A stretch of DNA of 42,551 nucleotides, taken from assembly GCA_019118745.1 (NCBI GenBank), contig DWYJ01000091.1, forward strand, positions 1 through 42,551. The letters run 5' to 3'. Positions 23,349 to 31,533 of this stretch are shown one piece after another. A program made the position numbers and the translations under genes. This DNA is from Candidatus Desulfovibrio gallistercoris. GTDB taxonomy: Bacteria > Desulfobacterota > Desulfovibrionia > Desulfovibrionales > Desulfovibrionaceae. The notes beneath the pieces were generated by a model. The model was not told where the DNA came from. It saw only the letters and a list, made by a program, of their open reading frames with translations, and searched no databases. Each line of letters starts with the position of its first letter. Position 1 is the first letter of the stretch.

Positions 23349-25430
23349 ATGACCATCTCGCGCTCGACTAGTATCGTCAATGGCGTCATGTTCGTCCTGA
23401 TCTGCTGCGTCGCCCTTCTCGTCCTCACGCTGTACCGCAATGTGGAAGGCAATATCCGCATGAACCGGCAGAAAGAGGTCGCCCTGCAGCTGGCCAACGA
23501 ACTCATGCAGTCTTCGGAACAGCTCACCAACAATGTGCGTGAATACGCCGTCACCGGTGATGAACGTTACGAAAAAACGTATCTCGCCATCGTGGACGAA
23601 CGCTCCGGAAAGATCCCGCGCGCCCAGAGCAAGAGCGTCGCGCCCGGACGCAGCGTCAGTCTGATGGATCTCATGCGCGAGAACGGCTTCACCGAGCAGG
23701 AATTCGCTCTGGTCAAGCAGGCCAACGACCTATCCAACGAGCTCGTGGTGCTGGAAACAAAGGCCATGAACGCCGTCAAGGGCATCACCACCGGGCCGGA
23801 CGGCTCCGAGGTCAAGGGCAAGCCCGATATGGAGCTGGCCCGTTCGCTGGTCTTCGGCACGGACTACAATCAGCAGACCGACAAGATCATGCAGCCGCTG
23901 GCCGAGTTCTTCCGCGTCCTCTCCACCCGCACCGCCGCCCAGGTGGAAGAGAGCCGCGCCCGCGTCATGCGCAGCATCTCCCTGCTGGCCCTGACCCTGC
24001 TGCTGCTGGCCGGCGCGCTGGTGTATTCGTTCATCTTCGTGCGGCGCGGCATCTGCCGTCCTCTGGCCCATACCGCCAGCTTTGCCCGCCAGGTGGTCAT
24101 CGAGGGGGATCACTCTTCCCGCCTGCATGATACGGCCCAAAACGAGGTGGGCGAACTGGCCCGCGCGCTGGACAGCATGCTGGACAAGCTGGTGGCGGAG
24201 CTTGCCTTCTCCAAGGGGGTGCTGAGCTCCATGCCCATCCCGGTCATGGTCTGCGATACGGAGGAAGTCATCCGCTTCGTCAATGCGCCCATGCTGGAGC
24301 TCTTTGCCCACAAGGGCGACCCGGAAAGCTATGAAGGCACGGGCATGCGGGCTTTCATCGGCGCGGATGACGACATCTGCCGCCGCTGCGTGGACGCGCG
24401 CAAGACCCTGCGTGAAGACCGCCATCTGAAGGTCTCCGGCAAGGACGACGCCTTCGGCACGGCCGTGGCCACGCCCATTTTCGACAATCAGCAGAACGTG
24501 CGGGATACGCTCGTCGTCTGGCTGGACTTCACGGAGATCCGCCGCCAGCAGCGGCACATGGAAGAAACGGCCGAACGCATCCAGGAGGCCGCCGGCGAGA
24601 CCACCACGCGCATCACCACGGCCAACACGGCCTGCGGCAGCGTGCTCAAGCTCATCGCCAAGGCGGACGACTCCTCGCGCCAGACCTCGCAGCGCATGGC
24701 CGAGACCATGTCGGCCATGGAACAGATGAATGCCGCCGTCCTCAACATCGCCAAGAATGCGGAGGATGCCGCCTCTCATTCCGCCACCATGCGCGACAAG
24801 GCCAGCGAAGGACAGGACATCGTCAACGAAGTGGTGGCGGCCATCAGCGCCGTGCAGGAAAAGTCCCTGCGCCTGCGCGCGGATATGGAACACCTGCATG
24901 GCGAGGCTCAGAACATCACCCAGGTGATGACCGTCATCTCCGACATCGCCGACCAGACCAATCTGCTCGCCCTCAATGCCGCCATCGAGGCCGCCCGTGC
25001 CGGGGAAGCCGGACGCGGCTTTGCCGTGGTGGCCGACGAGGTGCGCAAGCTGGCCGAAAAGACCATGGCCGCCACCACCGAGGTGGACAAGACCATGGGC
25101 GGCATCCAGCGTGACGCCGTCACCAACATGAAGAACGTGGACGAGGCGGTCAGCAACATCAACCATGTGACGGACCTGGCCCGCGCCTCCGGCGACCATC
25201 TGGCCGACATCGTCAACCTGTCCACCGAAGCGGCGGACATGGTGCGGCTCATCGCCTCCGCCAGCGAGGAACAGTCCGCCACGTCTGCCCAGATCAACAG
25301 CGCCGTCGAGGAAGTCAACACCATCAGCAAGGAGCTGGTCAGCGACATGTCGCAGGCCACCGAATCCACCGAGGCCCTGACGGAAGAACTCAGGGAACTG
25401 CAAAAGGTCGCCGACCGGCTGGTGGAATAG
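23349..25430 (+). CDS. Methyl-accepting chemotaxis protein with PAS domain
   Basis: 693 aa. Membrane helices at about 12-29 and 211-231 enclose a mainly helical periplasmic ligand-binding region of about 180 residues of unknown ligand. HAMP about 232-285, PAS about 290-400 ([20 protein letters not shown]), then a coiled-coil signalling region with the conserved tip [20 protein letters not shown] near 533. It ends at the coiled coil and, unlike the receptor at 7715, has no PilZ domain and no CheR-binding tail. The ATG at 23349 follows GTAGAGGGAG. It is expected to signal to CheA/CheW and to be co-expressed with flagella through its sigma-28 promoter. No che or fli genes are in this window. Confidence 0.93.
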   Translation: MTISRSTSIVNGVMFVLICCVALLVLTLYRNVEGNIRMNRQKEVALQLANELMQSSEQLTNNVREYAVTGDERYEKTYLAIVDERSGKIPRAQSKSVAPGRSVSLMDLMRENGFTEQEFALVKQANDLSNELVVLETKAMNAVKGITTGPDGSEVKGKPDMELARSLVFGTDYNQQTDKIMQPLAEFFRVLSTRTAAQVEESRARVMRSISLLALTLLLLAGALVYSFIFVRRGICRPLAHTASFARQVVIEGDHSSRLHDTAQNEVGELARALDSMLDKLVAELAFSKGVLSSMPIPVMVCDTEEVIRFVNAPMLELFAHKGDPESYEGTGMRAFIGADDDICRRCVDARKTLREDRHLKVSGKDDAFGTAVATPIFDNQQNVRDTLVVWLDFTEIRRQQRHMEETAERIQEAAGETTTRITTANTACGSVLKLIAKADDSSRQTSQRMAETMSAMEQMNAAVLNIAKNAEDAASHSATMRDKASEGQDIVNEVVAAISAVQEKSLRLRADMEHLHGEAQNITQVMTVISDIADQTNLLALNAAIEAARAGEAGRGFAVVADEVRKLAEKTMAATTEVDKTMGGIQRDAVTNMKNVDEAVSNINHVTDLARASGDHLADIVNLSTEAADMVRLIASASEEQSATSAQINSAVEEVNTISKELVSDMSQATESTEALTEELRELQKVADRLVE

Positions 25431-25432
25431 GA

Positions 25433-25475
25433 CCTCCGCCTTGCGTTTCGCCTTTTTCAACGGCAAAGCGCTCCA
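25433..25475 (+). repeat. Family 1 repeat, 3' hairpin core only
   Basis: TTGCGTTTCGCCTTTTTCAA then CGGCAAAGCGCTCC, a hairpin with the shared CCTTTTTCAA loop; its end GCGCTCC resembles the GCTCTA end of full copies. It begins right after the chemoreceptor stop. Confidence 0.55.
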
Positions 25476-25483
25476 AGCACAAA

Positions 25484-25516
25484 AAAAGCCCCGTTTTTTT
25501 CACGGGGCTTTTCTTT
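25484..25516. terminator. Bidirectional terminator between the chemoreceptor and metY
   Basis: Stem GCCCCGT / ACGGGGC with a T-rich loop, an A-run before it and a TTTT run after it, so it can end transcripts from both converging genes. Confidence 0.85.
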
Positions 25517-25541
25517 TTGCCGTTGCGTGGGGAGCCGGCGT

Positions 25542-26810
25542 CTACGCCTTGTCCAGCGCCTGCCGCAGGTCGGCAAGCAGGTCATCGGGATGTTCCACCC
25601 CGACGGACAGACGGACCATGCCGGGCGTGATGCCCGCTTCCACCAGCTGCTCGTCGCTGAGCTGACGATGCGTGGAGCTGGCCGGATGCAGGACGCAGGT
25701 ACGGATGTCGGCCACATGCACCTGCAGGGAGATCATGTCAAGGGCGTCGATGAAGCGGGCCCCGGCCTCGCGTCCGCCCTTGAGGGTGAAGGACACCACG
25801 CCGCTGCACCCCCTGGGCATGTACTTCTGCGCCAGCGCATGACAGGGGCTCGACGTCAGCCCGGGATAGAGCACTTCGCCCACCTTCTCATGCCCGCTCA
25901 GCCACTGGGCCAGCCGCAGGGCGTTGGCGCAGTGCTTTTCCATGCGCATGGGCAGGGTCTCCAGCCCCAGATTGATGTAGAAAGCTCCCTGCGGGGTCTG
26001 GCACATGCCCATGTCCCGCATGAGCTGGACGCGGGCCTTGACGATATAGGCCGCCTTGCCGAAAGCCTGGGTGTAGACCAGCCCGTGATAGGAGGCGTCC
26101 GGCTCCACGAATTCCGGGAAGCGCGGGCTCGCCGCCCAGTCGAAACGGCCGCCGTCCACGATGACGCCGCCCATCTGCACGGCATGGCCGTCCATATATT
26201 TTGTGGTGGAATGGGTCACGATGTCCGCGCCGAAATCCAGCGGACGGCAAAGGATGGGCGTGGCGAAGGTATTGTCCACGATGAGGGGCAGGCCGTGTTC
26301 GTGAGCGATGCGGGCCAGGCGCTCGATATCCAGCACGTCCATGGAGGGATTGGACAGGGTCTCGCCGAAGACGGCCTTCGTCTCCGGACGGATGGCCGCG
26401 GCGATCTCCGCTTCGGCGGCATGCTGGTCCACAAAGGTGACCTCGATGCCCATGCGCTTGAGCGTCACCGCAAAGAGGTTGAAGGTGCCGCCGTAGATGC
26501 TGCCCGTGCTGACGATGTGGTCGCCGCTGCGGGCCAGATTGAGCACGGCCAGCATATTGGCCGCCTGCCCGGACGAGGTGCAGAGCGCGCCCACGCCGCC
26601 TTCGAGCGTGGCGATCTTTTTTTCCACCGCGTCCACGGTGGGATTGCCGAGACGGGTATAGAAGAAGCCCTCGGCCTCAAGGTCGAAGAGCTTGCTTACG
26701 TCCGCCGTGGAAGCGTAGGTGAAGGTGGTGCTCTGGTTGATGGGCAAAACGCGCGGTTCGCCGTTGCCCGGCGTATACCCCGCATAGAGGCAGAGGGACT
26801 CTTCTTTCAT
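25542..26810 (-). CDS. metY: O-acetylhomoserine sulfhydrylase (MetY family, PLP enzyme)
   Basis: 422 aa cytoplasmic enzyme of the Cys/Met-metabolism PLP family, expected to make homocysteine from O-acetylhomoserine and sulfide. The PLP lysine is in HSTTKYMDGH, the aspartate that contacts the pyridine nitrogen is in IVDNTFATP, and SSGQAANML and YTRLGNPT bind phosphate and substrate. Its length (about 420-430) and the insert pattern favour the sulfhydrylase over cystathionine gamma-synthase (about 380-400). In a sulfide-producing organism direct sulfhydrylation is the natural route to methionine. It is a single gene on the minus strand: GTGAGG lies 8 nt before the ATG and a shared terminator lies downstream. 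Confidence 0.92.
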   Translation of the reverse strand: MKEESLCLYAGYTPGNGEPRVLPINQSTTFTYASTADVSKLFDLEAEGFFYTRLGNPTVDAVEKKIATLEGGVGALCTSSGQAANMLAVLNLARSGDHIVSTGSIYGGTFNLFAVTLKRMGIEVTFVDQHAAEAEIAAAIRPETKAVFGETLSNPSMDVLDIERLARIAHEHGLPLIVDNTFATPILCRPLDFGADIVTHSTTKYMDGHAVQMGGVIVDGGRFDWAASPRFPEFVEPDASYHGLVYTQAFGKAAYIVKARVQLMRDMGMCQTPQGAFYINLGLETLPMRMEKHCANALRLAQWLSGHEKVGEVLYPGLTSSPCHALAQKYMPRGCSGVVSFTLKGGREAGARFIDALDMISLQVHVADIRTCVLHPASSTHRQLSDEQLVEAGITPGMVRLSVGVEHPDDLLADLRQALDKA

Positions 26811-26928
26811 GCAAAAAACCTCACTGGATATGCTGGAATGTCGGCCGTTACCTTACGTCAGGGCGTGCCGCATGGCAACCGCGGCCTGTGCTCCCTTTTT
26901 CACATCATGCCCAAAAAACATGACCCTA

Positions 26929-26957
26929 TTGACCTGCCCTTTCCAAGAGGATAGTGT
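26929..26957 (+). promoter_or_regulatory. Probable sigma-70 promoter of the hydrogenase operon
   Basis: TTGACC at 26929-26934, a 17-bp spacer and TAGTGT at 26952-26957, about 125 bp before hynB. The leader between them shows no further obvious element. The frame is open from 26954, but the Tat signal and ribosome-binding site place the start at 27083. Confidence 0.5.
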
Positions 26958-27082
26958 GGGTCTATCCAGACATATCCGTCTGTGGCCCGGCCTCGCGTTG
27001 CCGGCTGCGGACGGGCGGGGCGGTCCGCCGCGCCGTTATTCCATTCTGCCTTGTGTTCACACATTCTTGCCAGGAGGCTCTT

Positions 27083-28030
27083 ATGCGTATTGCCGTGGGA
27101 CTGGGCAAAAAAGATGCGGAACAGCGCCTTGACAGCGCCGGCGTCAGCCGCCGCGACTTCATGAAATTCTGTACGGCCGTGGCCGTCACCATGGGCATGG
27201 GCCCGGCCTTTGCGCCGCAGGTGGCCGCCGCCCTGACGGGCAAGCGTCCTTCCGTGGTCTATCTGCACTTCGCCGAATGCACGGGCTGCTCCGAAGCCCT
27301 GCTGCGCACCTACAAACCCTTCCTTGACTCCCTGATCCTGGACACCATCTCCCTGGATTACCACGAGACCATCATGGCCGCCGCCGGTGAAGCCGCGGAA
27401 GATGCCCTGAACAAGGCCGTGGAAGGCCCGGACGGCTTCATCTGCATCGTGGAAGGCGCCGTGCCCACCGCCGACATGGGCAAATTCGGCTACGTGGCCG
27501 GGCATACCATGTACGACATCGGCAAGCGCATCCTGCCCAAGGCCAAAGCCGTCATCACCATGGGCACCTGCGCCGCCTACGGCGGCATCCAGGCCGCCGC
27601 GCCCAACCCGACCCAGGCCAAGGGCGTCAATGACTGCTATGCCGACCTGGGCATCAAGGCCATCAACATCCCCGGCTGTCCGCCCAATCCGCTCAACCTT
27701 GTGGGCACCATCGTGGCCTTCCTGCAGGGCAAGGAGATCGAAGTGGACGACAACGGCCGTCCCACCATGTTCTTCGGCCAGTCCGTGCATGACCAGTGCG
27801 AACGCCTGCCCCACTTCGAGGCCGGCGAATTCGCGCCTTCCTTCAATTCCAAGGAAGCGCGCGACGGCTGGTGTCTCTATGAACTGGGCTGCAAGGGGCC
27901 GAGCACCTTCAACAACTGCCCCAAGGCCCTGTTCAATGAGACCAACTGGCCCGTGCGTGCCGGTCACCCCTGCATCGGCTGCAGCGAACCCAACTTCTGG
28001 GACGAACTGAGCCCCTTCTATCAGAACTAG
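27083..28030 (+). CDS. hynB: Periplasmic [NiFe] hydrogenase small subunit
   Basis: 315 aa electron-transfer subunit. A twin-arginine signal with SRRDFMK at residues 22-28 and a hydrophobic stretch to about residue 50 exports the folded heterodimer. Cluster ligands typical of Desulfovibrio [NiFe] enzymes are present: AECTGCSE (proximal [4Fe-4S]), [16 protein letters not shown], and the C-terminal [20 protein letters not shown] then [11 protein letters not shown], where Pro replaces a Cys, as expected for a medial [3Fe-4S] cluster. It was placed at ATG 27083 because of CAGGAGG 7 nt upstream. The large subunit follows after 16 nt. No cytochrome b or c subunit is adjacent, so the usual partner would be soluble tetraheme cytochrome c3. 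Confidence 0.97.
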   Translation: MRIAVGLGKKDAEQRLDSAGVSRRDFMKFCTAVAVTMGMGPAFAPQVAAALTGKRPSVVYLHFAECTGCSEALLRTYKPFLDSLILDTISLDYHETIMAAAGEAAEDALNKAVEGPDGFICIVEGAVPTADMGKFGYVAGHTMYDIGKRILPKAKAVITMGTCAAYGGIQAAAPNPTQAKGVNDCYADLGIKAINIPGCPPNPLNLVGTIVAFLQGKEIEVDDNGRPTMFFGQSVHDQCERLPHFEAGEFAPSFNSKEARDGWCLYELGCKGPSTFNNCPKALFNETNWPVRAGHPCIGCSEPNFWDELSPFYQN

Positions 28031-28046
28031 CGAGGGAGAACACCAC

Positions 28047-29723
28047 ATGAGCGACAAGAAAACCCCCCAGAGCAGCTACTCCGGCCCTGTTGTGGTGGAT
28101 CCCCTGACCCGCATCGAGGGGCATCTCCGCATCGAAGTGGAAGTGGAAAACGGCAAGATCAAGGACGCCCGCAGCTGCGGCACCCTGTTCCGCGGTCTGG
28201 AAAACATCCTGAAAGGCCGTGACCCCCGTGACGCCCAGCACATCACCCAGCGCACCTGCGGCGTGTGCACCTACACCCATGCTCTCTGCTCCACCCGCGC
28301 GCTGGAAGACGCCATGAAGGTCAACCTTCCGGCCAACGCCACCTACATCCGTAACCTCGTGCTGGGCGCGCAGTTCCTGCATGACCATCTCGTGCACTTC
28401 TATCACCTGCACGCCCTCGACTTCGTGGACGTGACCAGCGCCCTGCAGGCCGACCCGGCCAAGGCGGCCCAGCTGGCCTCCTCCATCTCGCCGCGCCCGG
28501 CCAAGACCGAGGATTTCAAGGCCGTGCAGGACAAGCTGAAAGCCTTCGTGGCTTCCGGCCAGCTCGGTCCGTTCACCAACGCCTACTTCCTCGGCGGACA
28601 TGAGGCCTACTACCTGACGCCGGAAGAAAACCTCGTGGCCACGGCCCACTATCTGGAAGCCCTGCGCGTGCAGGTCAAGACGGCCCGCGCCATGGCGGCC
28701 TTCGGCGCCAAGAACCCGCATCCGCAGTTCCTGGTGGCCGGCGGCGTGACCTGCTACGAGTCCCTGACGCCCGCCCGCATCAAGGAATACACCGACCTGT
28801 ACAAGGAGACCCGCGACTTCGTGGAGCAGGTCTACATCCCCGACCTGCTCATGGTGGCCAGCAAGTACAAGGACTGGGCGCAATTCGGCGGCACTCACAA
28901 CTTCATGACCTTCGGCGAGTTCCCGGCTCCCGGCGGCGAACGCCAGCTCGACAGCCGCTGGCTCAAGCCCGGCATCATCTACAAGCGCGACCTCTCCAGC
29001 GTCAAGAAGTTCGAACCGGAAAAGATCGCCGAACATGTGCGCCACAGCTGGTTCAAGGGCGACAAGGCCCTGCCGCCTTACGACGGCGTGACCGAGCCCC
29101 AGTTCACCAAGATGGGCGACACCGACCGCTACTCCTGGCTCAAAGCCCCCCGCTATGACGGGAAGGTCGTGGAGACCGGCCCGCTGGCGCAGGTGCTCGT
29201 AAGCTACGCTCAGGGACATGAAACCATCAAGCCCCTTGTGGACCATGTGCTCAAAGCCCTCAACGTGGGCCCCGACGCGCTGTACTCCACCCTGGGCCGC
29301 ACGGCTGCCCGCGGTATCGAGACGCTGGCCATCGCCAAGCAGATCGACGCCTGGCTGAAGAGCTACCAGGACAATATCGTCAAGGACCAGCAGATCGTGG
29401 AAGACCTCCAAATCCCGCAGGAAGCGCGCGGCGTGGGCTTCGTCAACGCGCCTCGCGGCGGCCTTTCGCACTGGCTGCGTATCGAGGGCGGCAAGATCGG
29501 CAATTTCCAGCTGGTGGTGCCCACCACCTGGAACCTTGGCCCGCGCGACGCCAAGGACGCCCTGGGCCCGGCCGAACAGGCCCTCATCGGCACGCCTGTG
29601 GCCGATCCCAAGCGCCCGGTGGAGATCCTGCGCACCATCCACTCCTTTGACCCGTGCATCGCCTGCGCCGTCCACGTCATCGACGGCGAAAGCAACGAAG
29701 TGCACAAGTTCAAGGTGCTGTAA
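28047..29723 (+). CDS. hynA: Periplasmic [NiFe] hydrogenase large subunit
   Basis: 558 aa catalytic subunit that oxidises or evolves H2 at a Ni-Fe(CN)2CO site. Both Cys pairs are intact: RTCGVCTYTH with Cys71 and Cys74, and DPCIACAVH with Cys537 and Cys540. The codon at 537 is TGC, so this is a [NiFe] and not a selenocysteine [NiFeSe] enzyme. A maturation protease would cut after His543 and remove 15 residues (VIDGESNEVHKFKVL). It has no signal peptide, as expected: it is carried through the Tat pore with HynB. Ribosome-binding site GAGGGAG. A terminator-like hairpin follows, then the protease gene. Confidence 0.97.
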   Translation: MSDKKTPQSSYSGPVVVDPLTRIEGHLRIEVEVENGKIKDARSCGTLFRGLENILKGRDPRDAQHITQRTCGVCTYTHALCSTRALEDAMKVNLPANATYIRNLVLGAQFLHDHLVHFYHLHALDFVDVTSALQADPAKAAQLASSISPRPAKTEDFKAVQDKLKAFVASGQLGPFTNAYFLGGHEAYYLTPEENLVATAHYLEALRVQVKTARAMAAFGAKNPHPQFLVAGGVTCYESLTPARIKEYTDLYKETRDFVEQVYIPDLLMVASKYKDWAQFGGTHNFMTFGEFPAPGGERQLDSRWLKPGIIYKRDLSSVKKFEPEKIAEHVRHSWFKGDKALPPYDGVTEPQFTKMGDTDRYSWLKAPRYDGKVVETGPLAQVLVSYAQGHETIKPLVDHVLKALNVGPDALYSTLGRTAARGIETLAIAKQIDAWLKSYQDNIVKDQQIVEDLQIPQEARGVGFVNAPRGGLSHWLRIEGGKIGNFQLVVPTTWNLGPRDAKDALGPAEQALIGTPVADPKRPVEILRTIHSFDPCIACAVHVIDGESNEVHKFKVL

Positions 29724-29744
29724 TCCCTTATCATGACTCAAAGA

Positions 29745-29771
29745 GCGGGGGCCACGGCCCCCGCTTTTTTT
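29745..29771 (+). terminator. Terminator between hynA and the maturation protease gene
   Basis: GCGGGGGCC / GGCCCCCGC with a very tight loop, then seven T. It ends 12 bp before the protease start codon, so the protease is made only from read-through or from a promoter of its own, which would set a low protease-to-hydrogenase ratio. Confidence 0.85.
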
Positions 29772-29782
29772 CAGGACGCATC

Positions 29783-30304
29783 ATGCCCGCTTCTTTCAGC
29801 CCGGAAAAGGCCCCGCCCCGCATCCTCATCATGGGCGTCGGCAATGTGCTGCTTTGTGATGAAGGCTTCGGCGTGCGCGCCGTCGCCTACCTTGAGGAAC
29901 AGTATGACTGGCCGGACAATGTGCAGTTCCTGGCCGGCGAGACCGGCGGCATCATGCTCATGCCGGAGATCCAGTCCTGCGATCTGCTGGTGGTGCTGGA
30001 TGTGGTGCTGGGCGGCGAAGCGCCCGGAACGGTCTATCTGCTTGAGAATGACGATCTGCGCAAAAGTCTGAGCTTCAGGGATTCCATGCACCAGACGGAC
30101 CTGCTGGACACCCTGGCCACCTGCGAGCTGGCCGGGCACCGTCCTGAGGCCGTCGCCTTCGGCTTGCAGCCCTTTGATTATCACAGCATGACCATGAACA
30201 TCAGTCCGCAGGCCGAAGCCATGCTGCCGACCTTCTGCCGCAAGGTCGTGGAAGAGCTGGCCCGGCGTGGGATCTGCGCCACCCCGCGTTCACTGGCCTG
30301 TTGA
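29783..30304 (+). CDS. hynC: Hydrogenase maturation protease (HyaD/HybD family)
   Basis: 173 aa endopeptidase that removes the C-terminal peptide of HynA once nickel is inserted. The family pattern is clear: GVGNVLLCDEGFGV near residues 18-31, LLVVLDVVLGG and DSMHQTDLLDTL. The three nickel-sensing residues correspond to Glu27, Asp73 and His103. ATG at 29783 with AGGA upstream; the open frame before it runs through the terminator and is not used. Named hynC by position; sequence alone does not separate the HynC and HyaD names. Confidence 0.92.
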   Translation: MPASFSPEKAPPRILIMGVGNVLLCDEGFGVRAVAYLEEQYDWPDNVQFLAGETGGIMLMPEIQSCDLLVVLDVVLGGEAPGTVYLLENDDLRKSLSFRDSMHQTDLLDTLATCELAGHRPEAVAFGLQPFDYHSMTMNISPQAEAMLPTFCRKVVEELARRGICATPRSLAC

Positions 30305-30354
30305 GGTTTTCTCCATACAAAAAAGAAGCGGCTGCCGTCCGGCAAAACCGCTCC

Positions 30355-30501
30355 TAGAGCATTTCCAGTTTGAAATGCTTCGCGTTCCAAACCATATAGC
30401 CTGTCGTTTCGCGGAAAAAACGCGTTTTTCCGCTTGGTTCGGGCCGGGCGGCGCTGTGCCGCCGCCTCGCGTTTTACCTTTTTCAAAGGCAACACGCTCT
30501 A
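30355..30501 (+). repeat. Family 1 intergenic repeat, full-length copy B (reference copy)
   Basis: Bounded by TAGAGC at 30355-30360 and its complement GCTCTA at 30496-30501. Inside, in order: TTTGAAATGCTTCGCG hairpin, CCATATAGCCTGTCGTTTCG, GCGGAAAAA...TTTTTCCGC (9-bp arms), GGGCGGC...GCCGCC, and CCTTTTTCAAAGG. Four small hairpins in 147 bp and short terminal inverted repeats suggest a non-autonomous mobile or REP-like element. Confidence 0.8.
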
Positions 30502-30547
30502 ACCATACGCTGTTGTCCTTGCCGCTCGCCCTGTCGGGGTGGGGCGT

Positions 30548-30991
30548 TCAGTCCGCTTTTCCCGTCAGTTCCGGGGGCAGTGCGTCCTCGGAATACAGGA
30601 TGAGCCCCGCCGCGCGCAGACGGCGCGCCCAGACGCCCTCCCCCGCACAGGTGGCTCCGGTAAAGCTGCCGTCATAGATCTCCCCGAAGCCGCAGGACGG
30701 CGAACGCGCCTTGAGGATGGCCGCCGTGCAGCCGTGCTCCCGCACGATGCGCATGGCCCGCTCAGCGCCGCGCTCAAAGGCTTCCGTCACATCCTCCCCT
30801 GTTCGCATGACGACGCGGCCGTCCCGCTGCTCGCACGGCGGCCTCGGCACCGGCAGACCGGACAGGCTTTCCGGGCAGGCCGTGACCGCCAGCCCGTCCT
30901 CCACCAGCCTGCGCACGGCCTCGCAGGGCTTGCTGCCGCCGTCATACCGGCAGGACAGTCCCGCAAGGCAGCCGCTGACCACGTATCTCAT
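30548..30991 (-). CDS. DUF523 protein (TudS-like desulfidase family)
   Basis: 147 aa, stand-alone DUF523 domain. The family includes the thiouracil desulfidase TudS, which holds a [4Fe-4S] cluster with three Cys and takes sulfur from a thio-base. The matching signature here is SGCLAGLSCRYDG at the N-terminus, TACPE near 38-42 and ARSPSCG near 98, so the cluster Cys and the Glu after the second Cys appear present. The true substrate in this organism is unknown. The ATG at 30991 overlaps the stop of the upstream 92-aa gene by 4 nt (ATGA), so the two are coupled in a minus-strand operon that begins with the YeiH-like exporter. Confidence 0.85.
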   Translation of the reverse strand: MRYVVSGCLAGLSCRYDGGSKPCEAVRRLVEDGLAVTACPESLSGLPVPRPPCEQRDGRVVMRTGEDVTEAFERGAERAMRIVREHGCTAAILKARSPSCGFGEIYDGSFTGATCAGEGVWARRLRAAGLILYSEDALPPELTGKAD

Positions 30992-31266
30992 GCCTGGGCT
31001 TCCTTATCGGCCTTGCCGGCCGTATCGTTCGCCGGTGCGCTCTCGTCCGTGTCCGGCAGGAGAGCCGCCTCCCACATCTCCTGATAATACATGCAGGTGC
31101 CGGGATTCCAGGCCGTGGCCGTGGCGTGGTCGTAGGATTCGGTGATGGGCCAGTTGGTGAACGGGGCGAGCGCCTCGGCAAAGGAAGGAGCCTCCACGGT
31201 GGCTTCCTGCGCCAGCCGCAGCGTATAATTGGGGCCCTTGAGAAAACGGAGATGATAGCGGGGCAT
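30988..31266 (-). CDS. Conserved-looking small protein of unknown function
   Basis: 92 aa, no signal peptide or membrane segment. The first 60 residues look folded (RYHLRFLKGPNYTLRL, aromatic-rich WPITESYDHATATAW and MYYQEMWEAAL); the last 25 are polar and Ala-rich, probably disordered. I do not recognise it. ATG at 31266 is chosen over an ATG 18 nt upstream because AAGGAG lies about 9 nt before it. It lies between the 53-aa membrane protein and the DUF523 gene and overlaps the latter by four bases, so a shared role with DUF523 is likely. Confidence 0.65.
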   Translation of the reverse strand: MPRYHLRFLKGPNYTLRLAQEATVEAPSFAEALAPFTNWPITESYDHATATAWNPGTCMYYQEMWEAALLPDTDESAPANDTAGKADKEAQA

Positions 31267-31342
31267 GGATGTCGCTCCTTGCAAAAGACCGGGAGGGGAA
31301 TCCCCTCCCGGTCTCGTTACGTCAGATGGTGGCGGATATGGC

Positions 31343-31504
31343 CTAATGGACGGTCATCACGAACTTGCTGATGAGGAAGAGCACCACCAGCAGGCCCACG
31401 CCGAGGCCCCAGCTCCAGTGGATGAGCTTCATTTCCGTCTCATCAAGGGGCTCATATTCCATATTCTTGATTTCTTCGTGCAGCTTGACTTCTTTATCTT
31501 CCAT
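31343..31504 (-). CDS. 53-residue single-pass membrane protein
   Basis: A short gene with a strong ribosome-binding site, AAGGAG 8 nt before the ATG at 31504. The first 29 residues are highly charged (MEDKEVKLHEEIKNMEYEP at the start) and the rest is one membrane helix (WSWGLGVGLLVVLFLISKF), ending at the TAG at 31343. The charged part should face the cytoplasm. It starts 29 nt after the YeiH-like exporter gene and is transcribed with it. It may be an accessory subunit that helps assemble or regulate that exporter. I know no named family for it. Confidence 0.8.
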   Translation of the reverse strand: MEDKEVKLHEEIKNMEYEPLDETEMKLIHWSWGLGVGLLVVLFLISKFVMTVH

Positions 31505-31533
31505 GAGAGTTCTCCTTAAATGGGACGGGATGA

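Noticed and set aside
28047..29723. Possible selenocysteine [NiFeSe] hydrogenase
   Set aside because: The position that would be Sec is encoded by TGC (Cys537), and no in-frame TGA is present.
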